Shown: piece after piece, positions 8,395 through 17,315 of the stretch
Position numbering within the stretch: the stretch's first letter is position 1
Layout of the letters: each line of letters opens with the position of its first letter
Source: Streptomyces minutiscleroticus
GTDB lineage: Bacteria; Actinomycetota; Actinomycetes; Streptomycetales; Streptomycetaceae
DNA: 64,000 nt
Assembly (NCBI RefSeq): GCF_014650875.1
Contig: NZ_BMVU01000022.1
Coordinates: 1 to 64,000 of the forward strand
Direction: 5' to 3'
Program-made: the position numbers and the translations under genes
The notes under the pieces: generated by a model
Database searches by the model: none
Told to the model about the DNA's origin: nothing
The model's input: only the letters and a program-made list of their open reading frames with translations

Positions 8395-8931
8395 ATGCAC
8401 GCAGAGGACGGGGTACCGGTCACGCCGCCGGGAAGACGTCTCGACCCGCCGGAACTGCTGGAGGTGGCCCGCCGGGTCGGCCGGGCCGAGGACGTGTGGC
8501 GCGAGCGGCTGGAGCGGTGCGCGGACGACCGCACCTACGTGTCGCTCTTCCTGGACGAGCACGTGGGGGTGTGGGCGATCTCCTGGAGCGAGGACACCCA
8601 CGACACCGGGTACCACGACCACGACCGCTCCTGCGGGGCCGTCTACGTGGCGGACGGTGTCATCAGGCACGAGAAGCTGCGGCTGGGACACCGTCCGGTG
8701 GGGGAGCCGGTCGCGGCCGGCGACGGGTTCTGCTTCGACAACAGTGTCATCCACCGGATGCGCAAGGAGCCCGGCGCCCCGCCCACCGTCACCGTGCACG
8801 CCTACTCGCCGCCGCTGACCTTCACCGGCCAGTACGGCGACCCCGGCGACGGCCTGCTGCACCGCGTGCCGACCGGGTCCGAGGAGCACCTCTCGCCCAA
8901 GGGCGGGCAGGGCACGGACTCCACCGATTGA
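8395..8931 (+). CDS. cysteine dioxygenase type I-like cupin protein
   Basis: 178-residue cupin. The first metal motif HDHDRSCGAVYVADG supplies two His ligands and the third lies in DNSVIHRMRK, the layout of bacterial cysteine dioxygenases, which oxidise cysteine to cysteine sulfinate with non-heme iron. The Cys after the HxH motif lies near, but not exactly at, the position of the Cys that forms the Tyr cross-link in mammalian enzymes. Start ATG 8395 with a strong SD (aggaggg at 8381). Homologous 3-mercaptopropionate dioxygenases cannot be excluded. Confidence 0.75.
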   Translation: MHAEDGVPVTPPGRRLDPPELLEVARRVGRAEDVWRERLERCADDRTYVSLFLDEHVGVWAISWSEDTHDTGYHDHDRSCGAVYVADGVIRHEKLRLGHRPVGEPVAAGDGFCFDNSVIHRMRKEPGAPPTVTVHAYSPPLTFTGQYGDPGDGLLHRVPTGSEEHLSPKGGQGTDSTD

Positions 8932-8935
8932 GGGA

Positions 8936-9023
8936 CTGCGACAGGACCGACCCGGAGACCTGCGACAGGGCCGACTCGGGGGCCTGCGACAGAACCGGCC
9001 CAGGTACCTGCGACAGGGCCTAG
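8936..9023. repeat. 24-bp tandem repeat, 3.7 copies
   Basis: Units start at 8936, 8960, 8984 and 9008, each beginning ctgcgacag and varying in the second half. The array fills the whole gap between the cupin stop (8931) and the stop of the convergent SDR (9020), and the last unit overlaps the SDR stop codon. Confidence 0.85.
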
Positions 9024-9820
9024 CCCTCTTCGCCGTCCCGTGCGGACCCCGGCTCCGCCATCTTCCGGTGGAGGACGGCCTTGGCGGTGTCGGGGAGCAC
9101 CCTGTCGGCCAGCCCCTGGGCCTTGGTCCCGAGGGAGCCCGTGACGGCCTTCGGACGGCCCTTCATCAGCGCCTCGAACGCCTGCTCGGCGACCTGGGCG
9201 GGATCGTCCTTGCCCGAGCTGCCGATCTTCGTGTCCTCCATGCCGGCCCGCCGGAAGAAGTCGGTGTCGGTCGGCCCCGGCATGAAGGAGGTGACGGTGA
9301 CGCCGGTGTCCTTCAGCTCCTCCCGCAGCGCCTCGGCGAAGGACTGCACGAACGACTTCGAGGCGTTGTAGACCGGCTGGAAGGAGCCCGGCATCATGGA
9401 GGCGATCGACGAGGTGAACATCAGCCGCCCCTCGCCGCGCGCCACCATCCGGCGCAGCAGCGGCTTGGCGAGCCGCACCGTCGAGACCACGTTGAGGTCG
9501 ATCACGGACAGGTCGTCGTCCAGGTCGGTGTCCGCGAAGGCGCCGCCCTGCCCCACTCCCGCGTTGAGGGCGGCCGCGTCCAGGGTGAGGCCGGTGGTCG
9601 CGGCGACCAGCTCGTCGACGCCCTCGGCCGTCCGGAGGTCGGCCCGCACCGCCCGCACCTGGACGCCCAGCTCGCGCAGCCGCTGCGCCGCGAGGTCGAG
9701 GCGGTCGTCCTCGGCGTTGACCAGCAGGTCGTAGCCGTGCCGCGCGAACTGCTTCGCCAGTTCGTGTCCGATACCACTGGAAGCCCCGGTCACCAGGGCG
9801 AGAGGCCTGTTGTCGTCCAT
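9020..9820 (-). CDS. short-chain dehydrogenase/reductase
   Basis: 266-residue classical SDR. The NAD(P) motif TGASSGIG lies at about residues 11-18, followed by NAG (LNAGVG) near 92, catalytic Ser in FTSSIAS, and the YxxxK pair in PVYNASKSFVQ. The N-terminal acidic residue after strand 2 and basic residues nearby leave cofactor choice open. No operon partner on this strand; the glycosyltransferase lies 83 bp upstream. Start ATG 9820. Substrate cannot be inferred. Confidence 0.85.
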   Translation of the reverse strand: MDDNRPLALVTGASSGIGHELAKQFARHGYDLLVNAEDDRLDLAAQRLRELGVQVRAVRADLRTAEGVDELVAATTGLTLDAAALNAGVGQGGAFADTDLDDDLSVIDLNVVSTVRLAKPLLRRMVARGEGRLMFTSSIASMMPGSFQPVYNASKSFVQSFAEALREELKDTGVTVTSFMPGPTDTDFFRRAGMEDTKIGSSGKDDPAQVAEQAFEALMKGRPKAVTGSLGTKAQGLADRVLPDTAKAVLHRKMAEPGSARDGEEG

Positions 9821-9903
9821 GGGGACGGAGTAACCCCGTACGGCGCGGTCAACCGTCGGTCCCCGGCCGGGACCGGGCACGGGAGGAGCCCGGCCCGCGG
9901 CGG

Positions 9904-11442
9904 TCACCGTCCGGGCGATGGAGCGGGCCGGCCGGGCGGCAGGTGGGCCCACCAGCCGCCCGGCAGGGGGTGCCGGGACCAGCCGCGGGCGTAGGACGGC
10001 GCCTTCCCGGAGGGCTCGACGAGGAGCGCGAAGGGGATCTCGCGGGCCAGCTCCAGCAGGCGGGACGGGGTGACGGAGCGGTTGTTGCCGTGCGTCTGGA
10101 CGGAGGCGCACCCGGCGTCGAAGGCCACCGGCAGCGCGGTGGGCCCGGTGACCGCACAGGGCGGCCGCACACCGAGCGCGTGCAGGGCCCCGGCCGCCGC
10201 CCGGTACGCCTCGGCGGCGCCCCCCGTGCGCACACTGTTCCGCCATACGACCGCCTCCTGGGAGACCGTGTGCAGGGCGCCCGCTGCGGCCAGCGCGACG
10301 GTGACGGCGGACAGGGAGCGGAGCCTGGGCCGGGAACGGCGCCCCCCGAGGTCCGGCACCCGGCCGAGGAGGACGGCCAGCGGCGGGGCGAGCAGGGCGT
10401 AGGACGGCAGCAGGAAGCGCGGGGCCGAGTACGTCAGCAGGAAGAGGTACGGGACGGCCGCCGCGACGGCGCACAGCACCGGGACCACGGTCACCGCCGG
10501 CGGGTGCCCGCCGCGGCCGCGCAGGGCGCCGACGACGGCGAGGACCGTCAGGAGGGGCAGCACGCACCACCACAGGGTGAGTTCCGGGTGCTCCAGGGGG
10601 ACGTGGCAGGGGCGGCACAACTGCGGTCCGTTCAGGGTGCGCCAGACGTTGCCCACGTTCATGTGGAAGGACATCCCGCCCTCCACCTCGCTGGAGCGGC
10701 GCAGCCGGGCGACGACACCGCCGAAGCGGACGTACGCCTCGACCGCCCACGGCAGCGCGCCGACGGCCGCTCCGGCGCACAGCGGCAGCACGGCGGACCT
10801 TTGGGCACGCACCACGAGGGCCGTGCCCAGCAGGGGCAGGGCCACCCAGCCGGCGTCGGGGAGCCGGACCGCGGTGGCGGCGGCGAGGAGCGCGGCGAGC
10901 CACCAGCGGGCCCGCGGCTCCGCGGGGACGCGCAGGAACCAGGCGACGCCGGCGACGGCCGCCAGCGCCGTCCAGAGGTTCGGCATCACCTGCGAACCGG
11001 CGTGCTGGGCCGTCCACAGCCCGGCGAGGAGCAGCGCCGCCAGCGCGCTGTCCCGGGAGCCGATGAGGGGGCGCCAGGCGCGGAACGCCGCGTACAGGGC
11101 CGCGGACGACAGCAGGACCAGGACCAGACGCAGCACGAGGACGGAGTCCGTGACCGCGAGGACCGGTGCGACCAGCAGGCTGACGCCGCGCGAGCGCGGG
11201 GCGCTGAAGTACGCGGCGGGGGCCCACGGCGCGGTCTGCGAGACGTAGACCGTCTCGTCCCAGCCGAGCGCGTGACCGGTGCGGGGCAGGACGAGGAGGA
11301 GCTGGGCGAGGCCGTACGAGACCGCCACCGCGGTGAGCCAATGGCGCACCGGGAGCCGGGGGCGCCGCCGGGACGGTGGCGGACCGGACGGACGCGGTGC
11401 GGTGGCGGACACGGTGCCGGTGCCGGTGTCGGTACTGTCCAT
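9904..11442 (-). CDS. GT-C fold membrane glycosyltransferase-like protein
   Basis: 512-residue integral membrane protein with about ten hydrophobic segments. After the first membrane helix (HWLTAVAVSYGLAQLLLV) comes an acidic pair in GWDETVYVSQ, the position and motif of the catalytic Asp/Glu of GT-C enzymes such as protein O-mannosyltransferases and arabinosyltransferases, which use polyprenyl-phosphate sugars on the outer side of the membrane. A C-terminal soluble part of about 130 residues ends in a Pro-rich tail. Acceptor and sugar are unknown. Start ATG 11442; the N-terminal 30 residues are Thr/Pro/Arg rich. Monocistronic by position. Confidence 0.65.
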   Translation of the reverse strand: MDSTDTGTGTVSATAPRPSGPPPSRRRPRLPVRHWLTAVAVSYGLAQLLLVLPRTGHALGWDETVYVSQTAPWAPAAYFSAPRSRGVSLLVAPVLAVTDSVLVLRLVLVLLSSAALYAAFRAWRPLIGSRDSALAALLLAGLWTAQHAGSQVMPNLWTALAAVAGVAWFLRVPAEPRARWWLAALLAAATAVRLPDAGWVALPLLGTALVVRAQRSAVLPLCAGAAVGALPWAVEAYVRFGGVVARLRRSSEVEGGMSFHMNVGNVWRTLNGPQLCRPCHVPLEHPELTLWWCVLPLLTVLAVVGALRGRGGHPPAVTVVPVLCAVAAAVPYLFLLTYSAPRFLLPSYALLAPPLAVLLGRVPDLGGRRSRPRLRSLSAVTVALAAAGALHTVSQEAVVWRNSVRTGGAAEAYRAAAGALHALGVRPPCAVTGPTALPVAFDAGCASVQTHGNNRSVTPSRLLELAREIPFALLVEPSGKAPSYARGWSRHPLPGGWWAHLPPGRPAPSPGR

Positions 11443-11870
11443 GGTCCCTTCAGGGAGTGGGGCCGTGAGCGCGGGGGCGCGGCCGCCGGCACGACGGGTC
11501 CGCCCGGTGCCACCGTGTCGCGCGGTGCTCCGCGGCGCCGTCCCGTCGACACGGTGTCCGCCCCTTGTCGATCGGCCGGCGGCCCCGCGAGGTTGAGCCG
11601 CGTACCGCCGGTGCCCGCCACGGCGTACGCGTGGTGGAGCAATAACACGATTTTCCACCGGGCCCTCTTCGGGGCGTCAGGGTTTTCCCGGCCTTCGTGG
11701 GCCTCCGGCCTTCGCGGACCTCTCGAATCCCCGGACTTCCCGGCGCTCCGGGATCTCGGTGGCGGCGTCTCCGCCCCCACCGTCTCCCTCCGGCGCCCCG
11801 GACAGCACCGGCGCCCCGGACGCCGGTGCTGTCCGGGGCGCCGGAGGGAGGGATGCCGGGTGGCGGGGCG
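11443..11870. other. intergenic region with hairpin and AT-rich island
   Basis: 428 bp between two genes on the minus strand. It holds the 30-bp hairpin described separately and, at 11633-11659, an inverted pair ggtgga/tccacc around an AT-rich core (ataacacgatttt), a likely promoter zone for the glycosyltransferase about 190 bp downstream on the minus strand. No gene recognised. Confidence 0.4.
11784..11850. terminator. perfect 30-bp stem-loop downstream of ferredoxin reductase
   Basis: Left arm 11784-11813 and right arm 11821-11850 are exact reverse complements over 30 bp, with a 7-base loop (ccccgga). It begins 20 bp past the stop of the minus-strand reductase. There is no U tract, which is usual for Streptomyces terminators, but the length is far beyond what termination needs. 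Confidence 0.75.
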
Positions 11871-13526
11871 TCAGCCCCTGATGCGCCGCCGCCTGGCCGC
11901 CGCGACGAGTTCGGGCACGGTGGCCAGCTTGGCGCGGGGTCTGCCGTCGCCGCTGCCCAGGGCCCGCTCGGCGCGGTCGATGGAGGCGAGCCCGCGGGCG
12001 TCCACGACGTGGCGGTTGCGGCGGCGCGCCAGCCGCCGGAACTCCTTCTCCGACCCGGTCGGGGCCGGGAGCGCGTCCGCGACGGCGTCGGCGAGGAGCG
12101 TGCCGACGGTCTGCGCGGCGCAGGAGCGGTTGGCGCCGATGCCGCCGGAGGGACCGCGCTTGATCCACCCCACGACGTACGCCCCCGGCCGACCCACGAC
12201 CCGGCCCTCCTCGTGCGGGACGGTTCCGGTGGCCTCGTCGAAGGGCAGGCCCGGCACCGGGACGCCCCGGTAGCCGATCGCCCGGAGCAGCAGGCCGGCG
12301 GGGAGGGAGGTCCCGCCCGCCGCCCCGGTGACCCGGACCGCGCGCACGCCCCGGTCCTCGTCGCCGACCACCTCCAGCGGCGCGGAGTGGAAGCGCAGGA
12401 CGATGCGGCGGCGGCCGGCCGGCGGCGGGGCCGACCAGTCGACCCGCGCGCGCGTCGCGTCGCGCAGCAGGGCGGCCTTGTCGTGCGGCCCGGCCGCGTC
12501 GATCGCGGCGGCGGTCCGCGGGTCGTGGTCGTCCACGACGACGTCCACGCCGGGGAGCCGGGTCAGGGCCAGCAGCTCGGGGCGGGTGCAGGCCGCGTCC
12601 TCGGGACCGCGGCGGCCGAGCAGGACGACCTCGCGCACCCTGCTGCCGCGCAGCGCCTTCAGCGCGTGGTCCGCGATGTCGGTGCCGGCCAGGTCGTCCG
12701 GGTCGGAGACGAGGATGCGGGCCACGTCGAGGGCGACGTTGCCGTTGCCGACCACGACGACCCGCTCGGCCGAGAGGTCGACCGCGTCGGGGGCGACGTC
12801 GGGATGGGCGTTGTACCAGGCGACGAAGGCGGTGGCGGAGACGCTGCCGGGCAGGTCCTCGCCGTCGACGCCGAGCCGCCGGTCGCCGGAGGCGCCGACC
12901 GCGTACACCACGGCGTCGTGGTGCGCGGCGAGCTCGTCCACGGACAGGTCCTCCCCGACCCGCAGTCCGAGGAGCATCCGTACGCGCGGGTGGTCGTGGA
13001 GGCGGGCGAAGGTGTCCCCCACCTTCTTGGTGGCGGGGTGGTCGGGCGCCACGCCGTAGCGCACCAGACCGCCGGCCACCGGCAGCCGGTCGATCAGTGT
13101 GACGCGGGCGCCGGTGTGCAGGAGCAGGTCCTCGGCGGCGTACATGCCCGCCGGTCCCGTGCCGACGACCGCGACGCGCAGCGGGCGGAAGTCGGCGGGC
13201 AGCGTCCGCTCGAACACCGGCGCGCCCCAGCGGTGGAAGTTCGGGCTGTCCTCGGCGACCTCCGTGGGCTCGGCGTCCGCGTAGTACGCGGCGTTGATGT
13301 CGACGTACGCCTTCCGCGGGCCGGTGAGCGTGTCCGCCGGGAAGATCGCGTCCACCGGGCAGGCGTCGGCGCACGCGCCGCAGTCGATGCAGGCCTTCGG
13401 GTCGATGTACAGCATCTCCGTGCCGGCGAAGTCCCGTTCCTCCGGCGTCGGGTGGATGCAGTTGACCGGGCACACGGCGACGCACGTGGCGTCGCTGCAG
13501 CAGGTCTGGGTGATGGCGTAGGTCAT
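11871..13526 (-). CDS. ferredoxin-fused ferredoxin--NADP(+) reductase (FprB type)
   Basis: 551-residue fusion. Residues 1-60 are a bacterial 7Fe/8Fe ferredoxin with Cys clusters CVAVCPVNCIHP and CIDCGACADACP. The rest is an adrenodoxin-reductase-type flavoprotein with FAD motif VVGTGPAGMYAAE near residue 117 and NADP motif VVGNGNVALDVARIL near 265, and the WIKRGPSGGIGANR stretch near the C-terminus. It should pass electrons from NADPH through FAD to iron-sulfur centres. The diiron oxygenase 90 bp upstream in the same direction is the probable electron acceptor (inference). Start ATG 13526. Length is normal for mycobacterial FprB-like proteins. Confidence 0.9.
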   Translation of the reverse strand: MTYAITQTCCSDATCVAVCPVNCIHPTPEERDFAGTEMLYIDPKACIDCGACADACPVDAIFPADTLTGPRKAYVDINAAYYADAEPTEVAEDSPNFHRWGAPVFERTLPADFRPLRVAVVGTGPAGMYAAEDLLLHTGARVTLIDRLPVAGGLVRYGVAPDHPATKKVGDTFARLHDHPRVRMLLGLRVGEDLSVDELAAHHDAVVYAVGASGDRRLGVDGEDLPGSVSATAFVAWYNAHPDVAPDAVDLSAERVVVVGNGNVALDVARILVSDPDDLAGTDIADHALKALRGSRVREVVLLGRRGPEDAACTRPELLALTRLPGVDVVVDDHDPRTAAAIDAAGPHDKAALLRDATRARVDWSAPPPAGRRRIVLRFHSAPLEVVGDEDRGVRAVRVTGAAGGTSLPAGLLLRAIGYRGVPVPGLPFDEATGTVPHEEGRVVGRPGAYVVGWIKRGPSGGIGANRSCAAQTVGTLLADAVADALPAPTGSEKEFRRLARRRNRHVVDARGLASIDRAERALGSGDGRPRAKLATVPELVAAARRRRIRG

Positions 13527-13616
13527 GGTGTCCGCTCTTGCTCTCGCCCGGCGACGCCGCCGGGCCGGCCGGGTCGTCCGGACCGTCCGGCCGACGGCCC
13601 CGGACCGGGGAACGCG

Positions 13617-14531
13617 TCAGATCAGGTGGGCGCGCTTGTAGAAGGCCAGGGCCGGCTTGGTGAGCAGCCGGCACGAGGCCAGGAACTCCATGAGGCCGGC
13701 GCAGCTGGAGCGCAGCATCGCCTTGTGGTGCTCGTTGGCCCGGGCCTCGGCCAGCGCGCGCTCCTCGTCGAGGCCGGCGTTGGCGTACACCTTCCTGTTC
13801 ACCATGCTGGTGACGATGACGTAGGCCGCCACCGCGATCACGAAGGCGTGGATGTTGCGACGGGCCGGTCCCGCCTTCGCCAGGTGCTTGCGCATCTCCT
13901 CGCGGGCGAACTTCATGTGCCGGGACTCCTCGACGACATGGATGTTGTTGATGGTGCGCACGAACGGAACGACCCGCTCGTCGCGCATCCAGTCGCGCTG
14001 CATGACGTCCAGGACCTCCTCGGCGACCAGGATCGCCGCGTAGGCGGCCTCGCCGAAGGCGAGGGTCTTGAAGGCCCGGCCGAGCTCGACGGCGGCCCGG
14101 GGCGGCCGGTACGCCGGGGCCCGCAGCTTCTTGGCGCCGCGGGCGAACATGATCGAGTGGCGGCACTCGTCGGCGATCTCGGTGAGGGCCCACTGGACCG
14201 TGTCGTCGGTGGGGTCCTTGGCGTAGACGTCCCGCAGGATCAGCTGCTGGAGGATCATCTCGAACCAGATGCCGGTGCTGGCGACCGACGCGGCCTCCTG
14301 GCGCGTCAGCTCCTTGCGCTGCTCCTCGGTCATCTCGGACCAGTAAGCGGTGCCGAACAGTGTGCTCCACTCCGGGCTCGCGCCGTGGAAGTCCTCGTCC
14401 AGCGGCGTCTCCCAGTCCACTTCCTTCGCCGGGTCGTAGGACAGCGTCGCGGACGAGTCGAGCAGTCGCCTCGCAACGCCGGGCCCCTGGGCGCTCTCCG
14501 GAACGTCCGGCCGGGCCGTGCTGCTTGCCAT
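13617..14531 (-). CDS. AurF-like diiron oxygenase
   Basis: 304-residue all-helical protein with two carboxylate-histidine signatures expected for a ferritin-like diiron centre: ADECRHSIMF (ExxH) near residue 138 and HVVEESRHMKFAREEM near 207, plus Glu in ILVAEEVLDVMQ. It resembles the AurF family, whose founder oxidises aryl amines to nitro groups, but most actinobacterial members have no known substrate. A hydrophobic segment (FVIAVAAYVIVTSMV) near residue 228 could associate with membrane. Start ATG 14531 chosen for its GAGGAG SD; upstream in-frame sequence is low-complexity. Forms a two-gene unit with the reductase downstream. Confidence 0.8.
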   Translation of the reverse strand: MASSTARPDVPESAQGPGVARRLLDSSATLSYDPAKEVDWETPLDEDFHGASPEWSTLFGTAYWSEMTEEQRKELTRQEAASVASTGIWFEMILQQLILRDVYAKDPTDDTVQWALTEIADECRHSIMFARGAKKLRAPAYRPPRAAVELGRAFKTLAFGEAAYAAILVAEEVLDVMQRDWMRDERVVPFVRTINNIHVVEESRHMKFAREEMRKHLAKAGPARRNIHAFVIAVAAYVIVTSMVNRKVYANAGLDEERALAEARANEHHKAMLRSSCAGLMEFLASCRLLTKPALAFYKRAHLI

Positions 14532-14971
14532 GCTCCCCACTCCTCGGTTCGAGAGTTCGAGTAACTGCCGTGCGGTGCGCGGGTGGTGCGGGTGGTGCGG
14601 CGGCGCGCCGGCCGCGTGGGCGCCTGCCGCCTCGGCGGACCGGCTCCGGACGCGGCTCACGCCCGGCGGTGTGCGGCTCCCGCCCGGCGGCACGGTGGGA
14701 GCGCGTGCCGCCCGCCCGTGCTCGAGGCGGCGCACGGCCGTCACGCGTTCCGTGCCGCGGCGCCCGGCGGGGCCGCCGCCGACCCTTGTTAGACGGACTG
14801 TATAACAAGGGTCCGCGCCCGGCCTACCCCCCAGTAGCCATCTCTCGTCGTCTTGCCGCGACGGCGCGTCCGCATGCGCGGGCCGACGTCCGCAGGCCCG
14901 GGTACGCGCGCCGTCCGCCTTCCTGTGCGTATGTGCGGGCGGCGCGGCCCGGACAGTGGCACAGTGTGGGC
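14532..14971. other. intergenic region between divergent genes, with operator
   Basis: 440 bp between the diiron oxygenase and the SRAP gene. It holds the inverted repeat at 14781-14813. The 250 bp between that repeat and the oxygenase start form a long GC-rich leader with ggtgcg-type short repeats (14570-14600); no gene is convincing there. Confidence 0.4.
14781..14813. promoter_or_regulatory. 11-bp perfect inverted repeat, probable operator
   Basis: Arms gacccttgtta (14781-14791) and taacaagggtc (14803-14813) are exact reverse complements separated by 11 bases. Size and spacing suit a TetR- or other dimeric HTH-regulator site. It is the only AT-rich patch between the divergent diiron oxygenase and SRAP genes, so it probably controls the oxygenase/reductase pair. 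No regulator gene lies alongside. Confidence 0.65.
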
Positions 14972-15712
14972 ATGTGCGGTCGTTACGTCTCCACTCGCGG
15001 CACCGAGGACCTGGCGCGGCTCTTCCAGGTCGCCGACCCGCCCGCCGAGGAATCCCTGACCCCCAACTGGAACGTCGCCCCGACCCAGGAGGTGTGGGCC
15101 GTCCTCGACCGCGCCCCGCGCGAGGACGCCGACGCGCCGGTGCGGCGGGAGCTGCGCCCCCTGCGCTGGGGCCTGGTGCCGTCCTGGGCGAAGGACGCGG
15201 GGATCGGCTCGCGGATGATCAACGCGCGGGTGGAGACCGTGCACGAGAAGCCCTCCTACCGCAGTGCCTTCGCCAAGCGCCGCTGCCTGCTCCCCGCCGA
15301 CGGCTTCTACGAGTGGCAGCAGACGACGGACGGGACCACCGGCAAGCCGCGCAAGCAGCCGTACTTCATCCACCCCGAGGACGGACGGGTGATGGCCTTC
15401 GCCGGTCTCTACGAGTACTGGCGCGACCCGGACGTGAAGCAGGACGACGACCCGGCCGCCTGGCTGATGACCTGCACCATCATCACCACCGAGGCCACCG
15501 ACGCGGCCGGCCGCGTGCACCCCCGCATGCCGCTCGCCCTCACCGAGGACCACTACGACGCGTGGCTGTCCCCCGAGCGCCGGGACCCCGACGAGCTGCG
15601 CGCCCTGCTGACCCGCCCGGCGGACGGCCGCCTGGCCGCCCGCCCGGTCTCCACGGCCGTCAACAACGTCCGCAACAACGGCCCGCACCTCCTGGAAGAG
15701 GCATCCGTCTGA
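14972..15712 (+). CDS. SRAP-domain abasic-site processing protein (YedK/HMCES family)
   Basis: 246-residue SRAP protein. After Met removal Cys2 (MCGRY) is the residue that forms a covalent thiazolidine with abasic sites in single-stranded DNA, protecting them at replication forks. Other active-site landmarks are present: WNVAPTQ near residue 36, MINARVET near 88, FYEWQ near 112 and RVHPRMP near 182. Start ATG 14972 is fixed by the need for Cys2. Convergent with the truncated permease. The family role in DNA damage tolerance is established for E. coli YedK and human HMCES. Confidence 0.92.
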   Translation: MCGRYVSTRGTEDLARLFQVADPPAEESLTPNWNVAPTQEVWAVLDRAPREDADAPVRRELRPLRWGLVPSWAKDAGIGSRMINARVETVHEKPSYRSAFAKRRCLLPADGFYEWQQTTDGTTGKPRKQPYFIHPEDGRVMAFAGLYEYWRDPDVKQDDDPAAWLMTCTIITTEATDAAGRVHPRMPLALTEDHYDAWLSPERRDPDELRALLTRPADGRLAARPVSTAVNNVRNNGPHLLEEASV

Positions 15713-15811
15713 TCGGAGAGGTCCCCGCCCGGCCGAAGAGGTCTCCGTCCGGCCGGACCGGGCGGGCGGAAAAGGCGCGGGCGCCGGAAGGGGCCCGCAC
15801 CTGCGGGGCCG

Positions 15812-17242
15812 TCAGTCCTCGACGACCAGGGCGGGCGTGTCCCGGGCCAGCGTCTCGCCGCGGAAGAACTCCGGGCTGCGGCGCCGCATCAGGAGCATCG
15901 GCGCCACGCCGAGGAGCAGCAGTCCGACGCCGATGACGAAGACCGAGCCCATGCCGAGGACGGCGGAGCCGCTGCCGTAGGCGGGGTCCCACACGTCGTA
16001 CAGGGTCTGCCCGAACACGGCGGTGAGCATCAGGCCGCCGAGCCCCGGCGCGATCCCCTTGACGGCCAGTTCGCGCACGGAGCGGCGCAGCTCGCGGCGG
16101 AAGTACCACACGCAGGCGAAGGCCGTGATCGCGTAGTAGAAGCAGATCATGAGGCCGAGGGCGCAGACGGTGTCGACGAGGACGTTCTCGCTGAGCAGGG
16201 TCATCGCGGTGGAGAAGACGCCGGTGGCCGCGCCCGCGGCGACGGTCGCCCGGCCCGGCGTCCGGAAGCGCGGGTGCACCCGGGCGAAGGAGGCGGGCAG
16301 CGCCTTGTAGGTGCTCATGGCCAGGGCGGTGCGGGCCACCGGGATGAAGGTGGTCTGCAGGCTCGCCGCCGCGGAGGCCACGACGGCGACGAAGAGCAGG
16401 ACGCCCGGGCCGGAGCCGAGGACCGGGCCGGCGAGCACGGCGAAGACGTCGTCGGCGGTGTCCGGGTTGCCGAGGCCGGTGCCGGTCCCGCCGACGCCCG
16501 CGTACACCTGGGCGGCGACCGCCACCGTCAGGCAGGACGCCACGATCACGACGATGGCCAGCAGGGCGGCGCGCCCTGGGGTCCTCGCGCTGCCGACGCT
16601 CTCCTCGTCGACGGACAGGCAGGTGTCCCAGCCCCGGTAGATGAAGATCGACAGGGAGAGTCCGGCGGTGAAGGCGGCGAAGGACTCGACGCCGAAGGGG
16701 TTCATCCAGGACCAGGAGAAGCTCAGCGACCCGGCCGCCTCGCCGGACTTGGCCACGGCCATCACCACGAACAGGGCGAGCACCACCAGTTGCAGCCCCA
16801 CCGGGGCGTACTGCACCCACTTGGTGGCGGTGATGCCGCGGTGGCCGATCGTGATGGCGGCGGCGAAGGCGAGGGTGGTGAGGACGTGGACGGCCTTGTT
16901 CCCGTCCAGGGCGGCGACGGCGTCGCTGCCGGTCAGCTCGCCCGCGGTCAGCCAGAAGAAGGAGGTGGCGACGCCGGCGAGGTTGGACAGCACCACCGTG
17001 GCCACCAGCAGGCCCCAGCCGCACATCCAGCCCACGTACGGCCCGAAGGTCTTCACCGACCAGGTGAACGAGATGCCGCAGTCCGGTACGGCCTGGTTGA
17101 GCTCGCGGTAGGCGAAGGCGACCAGCAGCATCGGCAGGAAGCCGGCGAGGAAGACCGCGGGCATCTGCAGCCCGACCTCGCCGACCGTGGGCCCGAGGGT
17201 GGCCGTCAGGCAGTAGACCGGGGCGACGGTGGAGACGCCGAT
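15812..17242 (-). CDS. APC-family amino acid permease, 5'-truncated
   Basis: About 476 residues with some twelve membrane segments, of the amino acid-polyamine-organocation superfamily. The first conserved stretch, GVSTVAPVYCLTATLGP, is the first helix, after which the family pattern continues to the end. Homologues have roughly 30-40 residues and a start codon before this helix; here the frame runs into unrelated sequence at about 17243, and no ATG or GTG lies in a sensible place upstream. The first in-frame ATG is 17164, inside helix 1. The gene faces a broken alcohol dehydrogenase head to head, so one deletion probably removed both 5' ends. Probably not functional. Confidence 0.65.
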   Translation of the reverse strand: MGVSTVAPVYCLTATLGPTVGEVGLQMPAVFLAGFLPMLLVAFAYRELNQAVPDCGISFTWSVKTFGPYVGWMCGWGLLVATVVLSNLAGVATSFFWLTAGELTGSDAVAALDGNKAVHVLTTLAFAAAITIGHRGITATKWVQYAPVGLQLVVLALFVVMAVAKSGEAAGSLSFSWSWMNPFGVESFAAFTAGLSLSIFIYRGWDTCLSVDEESVGSARTPGRAALLAIVVIVASCLTVAVAAQVYAGVGGTGTGLGNPDTADDVFAVLAGPVLGSGPGVLLFVAVVASAAASLQTTFIPVARTALAMSTYKALPASFARVHPRFRTPGRATVAAGAATGVFSTAMTLLSENVLVDTVCALGLMICFYYAITAFACVWYFRRELRRSVRELAVKGIAPGLGGLMLTAVFGQTLYDVWDPAYGSGSAVLGMGSVFVIGVGLLLLGVAPMLLMRRRSPEFFRGETLARDTPALVVED

Positions 17243-17315
17243 CTTTCCCTTCGGCGCCCTGCCCGCTCCGGGAACGGGGACCGGGGCGGGGCCGGGCGTG
17301 TCACAGCGGCAACCG

